A program made the translations under genes and the position numbers. Under the pieces are notes generated by a model. The model ran no database searches and was not told the origin of the DNA. It worked only from the letters and a program-made list of their open reading frames with translations. From positions 2,852,001 through 2,916,000 of the forward strand of contig NZ_CP066306.1 of the NCBI RefSeq assembly GCF_016406145.1: 64,000 nucleotides of DNA, read 5' to 3'. This stretch comes from Pseudomonas putida. Lineage in GTDB: Bacteria > Pseudomonadota > Gammaproteobacteria > Pseudomonadales > Pseudomonadaceae. Position 1 is the first letter of the stretch, and every line of letters begins with the position of its first letter. This document shows positions 62,216 through 64,000 of this stretch, piece after piece.

Positions 62216-63428
62216 CCAGACTTTCGAACAGGCGTTGATCATCGACGCCGTGCGCACGCCGATCGGCCGTTATGGCGGCGCTTTAAGCAGCGTGCGCGCC
62301 GACGACCTCGCGGCAGTGCCGATCAGGGCGCTGATGGCCCGCCATCCCGAACTCGACTGGGCCGCCATCGATGACGTGATCCTCGGCTGCGCCAACCAGG
62401 CGGGCGAAGACAACCGTAACGTGGCTCGCATGGCTTCCCTGCTGGCCGGCCTGCCCGATGTGGTGCCGGGCACCACCCTCAATCGCCTGTGCGGTTCCGG
62501 GCTGGATGCCGTCGGCAGTGCCGCCCGCGCCCTGCGCTGCGGCGAGGCTGGGCTGATGTTGGCCGGCGGCGTCGAGTCGATGTCGCGAGCACCTTTCGTC
62601 ATGGGCAAGTCAGAGCAGGCCTTTGGTCGCAGCGCCGAGCTGTTCGACACCACCATCGGCTGGCGTTTCGTCAATAAACTGATGCAGGCGCAGTACGGCA
62701 TCGACTCGATGCCCGAGACCGCCGAGAATGTCGCCGCGCAGTTCGGTATTTCGCGTGAAGCCCAGGACGCCTTCGCCTTGCGCAGCCAGCAAAAGGCGGC
62801 TGCCGCCCAGGCAAGGGGCCGGCTGGCACGGGAGATCGTGCCGGTCGAGATCCCACAGCGCAAAGGCCCGGCCAAGCTTGTCGAGCATGATGAGCACCCC
62901 CGCGCTGACACCACCCTGGACCAGTTGACCAGGCTCGGCACGCCGTTCCGTGAAGGCGGCAGCGTGACAGCAGGCAACGCTTCGGGCGTCAACGACGGCG
63001 CTTGCGCCCTGCTGCTGGCCAGCACTAATGCGGCCCGCCGCCATGGCCTGAAGCCGCGCGGCCGGGTCCTGGGTATGGCCGCCGCTGGGGTCGAACCGCG
63101 CATCATGGGCATCGGCCCGGTCCCGGCGACCCGCAAGGTACTTGCGCAGGCCGGCCTGAGCCTGGCCGACATGGACGTCATCGAGTTGAACGAGGCATTT
63201 GCGGCCCAAGGCCTGGCGGTGCTGCGCGAGCTGGGCCTGGCTGACGACGACAAGCGCGTCAACCCCAATGGCGGTGCTATCGCCCTGGGGCATCCGCTGG
63301 GCATGAGCGGCGCACGGCTGGTGACCACCGCCCTGCACGAGCTGGAAGAACGCGGCGGCCGCTACGCCTTGTGCACCATGTGCATCGGCGTTGGCCAAGG
63401 CATTGCCCTGGTCATCGAGCGCCTCTGA
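62208..63428 (+). CDS. paaJ: 3-oxoadipyl-CoA thiolase
   Basis: A 406-residue thiolase with catalytic Cys in [15 protein letters not shown] (about 92), His in [16 protein letters not shown] (about 361) and the second Cys in [13 protein letters not shown] (about 391). It cleaves 3-oxoadipyl-CoA to succinyl-CoA and acetyl-CoA and may also act on the oxepin-derived 3-oxo-5,6-dehydrosuberyl-CoA. It overlaps paaI by 8 bp. It is called paaJ in E. coli and phaD or paaE in some P. putida schemes. Confidence 0.95.
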   Translation: MTDQTFEQALIIDAVRTPIGRYGGALSSVRADDLAAVPIRALMARHPELDWAAIDDVILGCANQAGEDNRNVARMASLLAGLPDVVPGTTLNRLCGSGLDAVGSAARALRCGEAGLMLAGGVESMSRAPFVMGKSEQAFGRSAELFDTTIGWRFVNKLMQAQYGIDSMPETAENVAAQFGISREAQDAFALRSQQKAAAAQARGRLAREIVPVEIPQRKGPAKLVEHDEHPRADTTLDQLTRLGTPFREGGSVTAGNASGVNDGACALLLASTNAARRHGLKPRGRVLGMAAAGVEPRIMGIGPVPATRKVLAQAGLSLADMDVIELNEAFAAQGLAVLRELGLADDDKRVNPNGGAIALGHPLGMSGARLVTTALHELEERGGRYALCTMCIGVGQGIALVIERL

Positions 63429-63464
63429 GCACATCAGACCAATGGCCTGAGACTGAACACGACA

Positions 63465-63482
63465 CGGGCAGTATGCTGCCCG
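63465..63482. terminator. Hairpin between paaJ and paaK
   Basis: CGGGCAG / CTGCCCG with loop TATG, 36 bp after the thiolase stop and 52 bp before paaK. A partial terminator or attenuator in the operon; no T-run. Confidence 0.4.
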
Positions 63483-63534
63483 CATGACACTCAAGGCCTT
63501 AGCGCCTACGTACAAGAACAATTCGAGTGAAGCC

Positions 63535-64000
63535 ATGAACATGTACCACGATGCCGACCGCGCCCTGCTTGACCCGATCGAGACCGCCAGTGTCGACGAG
63601 CTGCGCCAGCACCAGCTGGACCGCCTGCGCTGGAGCCTGAAGCACGCCTACGACAATGTACCGCTGTACCGCCAGCGTTTCGACGAGTGCGGTGCCCACC
63701 CTGACGACCTTACCGCGCTGGAAGACCTCGCCAGGTTCCCCTTTACCGGCAAGAACGACCTGCGCGACAACTACCCCTATGGCATGTTCGCCGTGCCCCA
63801 GGAAGAAGTGGTGCGCCTGCACGCCTCCAGCGGCACCACAGGCAAGCCGACCGTAGTCGGTTACACCCAGAACGACATCAATACCTGGGCCAACGTGGTC
63901 GCCCGTTCGATCCGCGCGGCCGGTGGGCGCAAGGGGGATAAGGTGCACGTGTCGTACGGCTACGGCCTGTTCACTGGCGGCCTGGGCGCGCACTATGGCG
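63535..64000 (+). CDS. paaK: Phenylacetate-CoA ligase, 5' part
   Basis: The first 155 residues of an AMP-forming phenylacetate-CoA ligase; the gene runs off the window. It starts MNMYHDADRALLDPIE and has the P-loop-like A3 motif LHASSGTTGKPTVVGYT (about residues 98-114), which binds ATP phosphates. It activates phenylacetate to phenylacetyl-CoA, the inducer and first intermediate of the pathway. Confidence 0.95.
   Translation, partial: MNMYHDADRALLDPIETASVDELRQHQLDRLRWSLKHAYDNVPLYRQRFDECGAHPDDLTALEDLARFPFTGKNDLRDNYPYGMFAVPQEEVVRLHASSGTTGKPTVVGYTQNDINTWANVVARSIRAAGGRKGDKVHVSYGYGLFTGGLGAHYG

Overview
The window is a high-GC chromosomal segment of a Pseudomonas, most likely of the P. putida group. 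The evidence is the kguT-kguD pair, a pcaIJ pair with the 15-bp PcaR operator sequence known from P. putida, and a paaXY/paaFGHIJK phenylacetate cluster in the P. putida gene order. No rRNA, tRNA or CRISPR array was seen.

Layout. 1-2.1 kb: end of the 2-ketogluconate operon (kguT, kguD). 2.2-12.5 kb: an exporter, an amino acid/amine permease, a bacteriophytochrome hybrid kinase, a small membrane protein, a quinone-oxidoreductase-like enzyme, a bestrophin-type channel and a PAS hybrid kinase. 12.5-16 kb: a pqiAABC envelope lipid-transport operon. 16-18.1 kb: two lipoproteins and a thymidylate-kinase-like protein. 18.2-25.8 kb: a probable purine-nitrogen scavenging locus. It has a leftward operon (NMT1/THI5-type binding protein, Rieske oxygenase, ABC ATPase, ABC permease, 8-oxoguanine-deaminase-like amidohydrolase, flavin/2Fe-2S reductase) and a rightward Tsx-like outer-membrane channel. 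26-35.7 kb: chemoreceptor, small proteins, pcaIJ, an AraC regulator with a secreted hydrolase and an exporter, and a DJ-1/PfpI protein. 35.8-47.7 kb: an SDR with unusual extensions, a low-GC TerC, and a carbohydrate-oxidation cluster (two-gene transketolase, MFS transporter, PQQ dehydrogenase split into membrane and catalytic genes, SDR, glutaredoxin 2) beside a divergent LysR regulator. 48-54.2 kb: an amine-catabolism cluster (APC permease, FAD oxidase, cupin, CoA-acylating semialdehyde dehydrogenase) convergent with a PucR-type regulator. 54.2-56.7 kb: a gene-poor scar with SDR and HipA fragments, a HEPN-like gene and dispersed short repeats. 56.7-64 kb: the phenylacetate catabolon.

The most striking signal lies in the 646-bp gap between the two arms of the purine locus (24391-25036). 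Two divergent sigma-54 promoters (-24/-12 at about 24654/24642 on the minus strand and 24846/24858 on the plus strand) each have a predicted start site at the inner end of a 46-bp inverted repeat that is 45/46 identical. Both transcripts would therefore begin with the same 46-nt structured leader, a hairpin capped by a GAAA tetraloop. The single difference between copies converts a U-A pair to U-G. The size, the position before an NMT1-family gene and the purine context point to the NMT1 motif (the xanthine/uric-acid riboswitch), here as a divergent matched pair at +1.

Other points of note: a convergent junction at about 52.80 kb that removed the native stop codons of both the semialdehyde dehydrogenase and the pucR-like gene; a two-gene version of a Gcd-type PQQ dehydrogenase; an isolated OmpR-type DNA-binding domain; and the repeat-rich scar at 54.3-55.6 kb.
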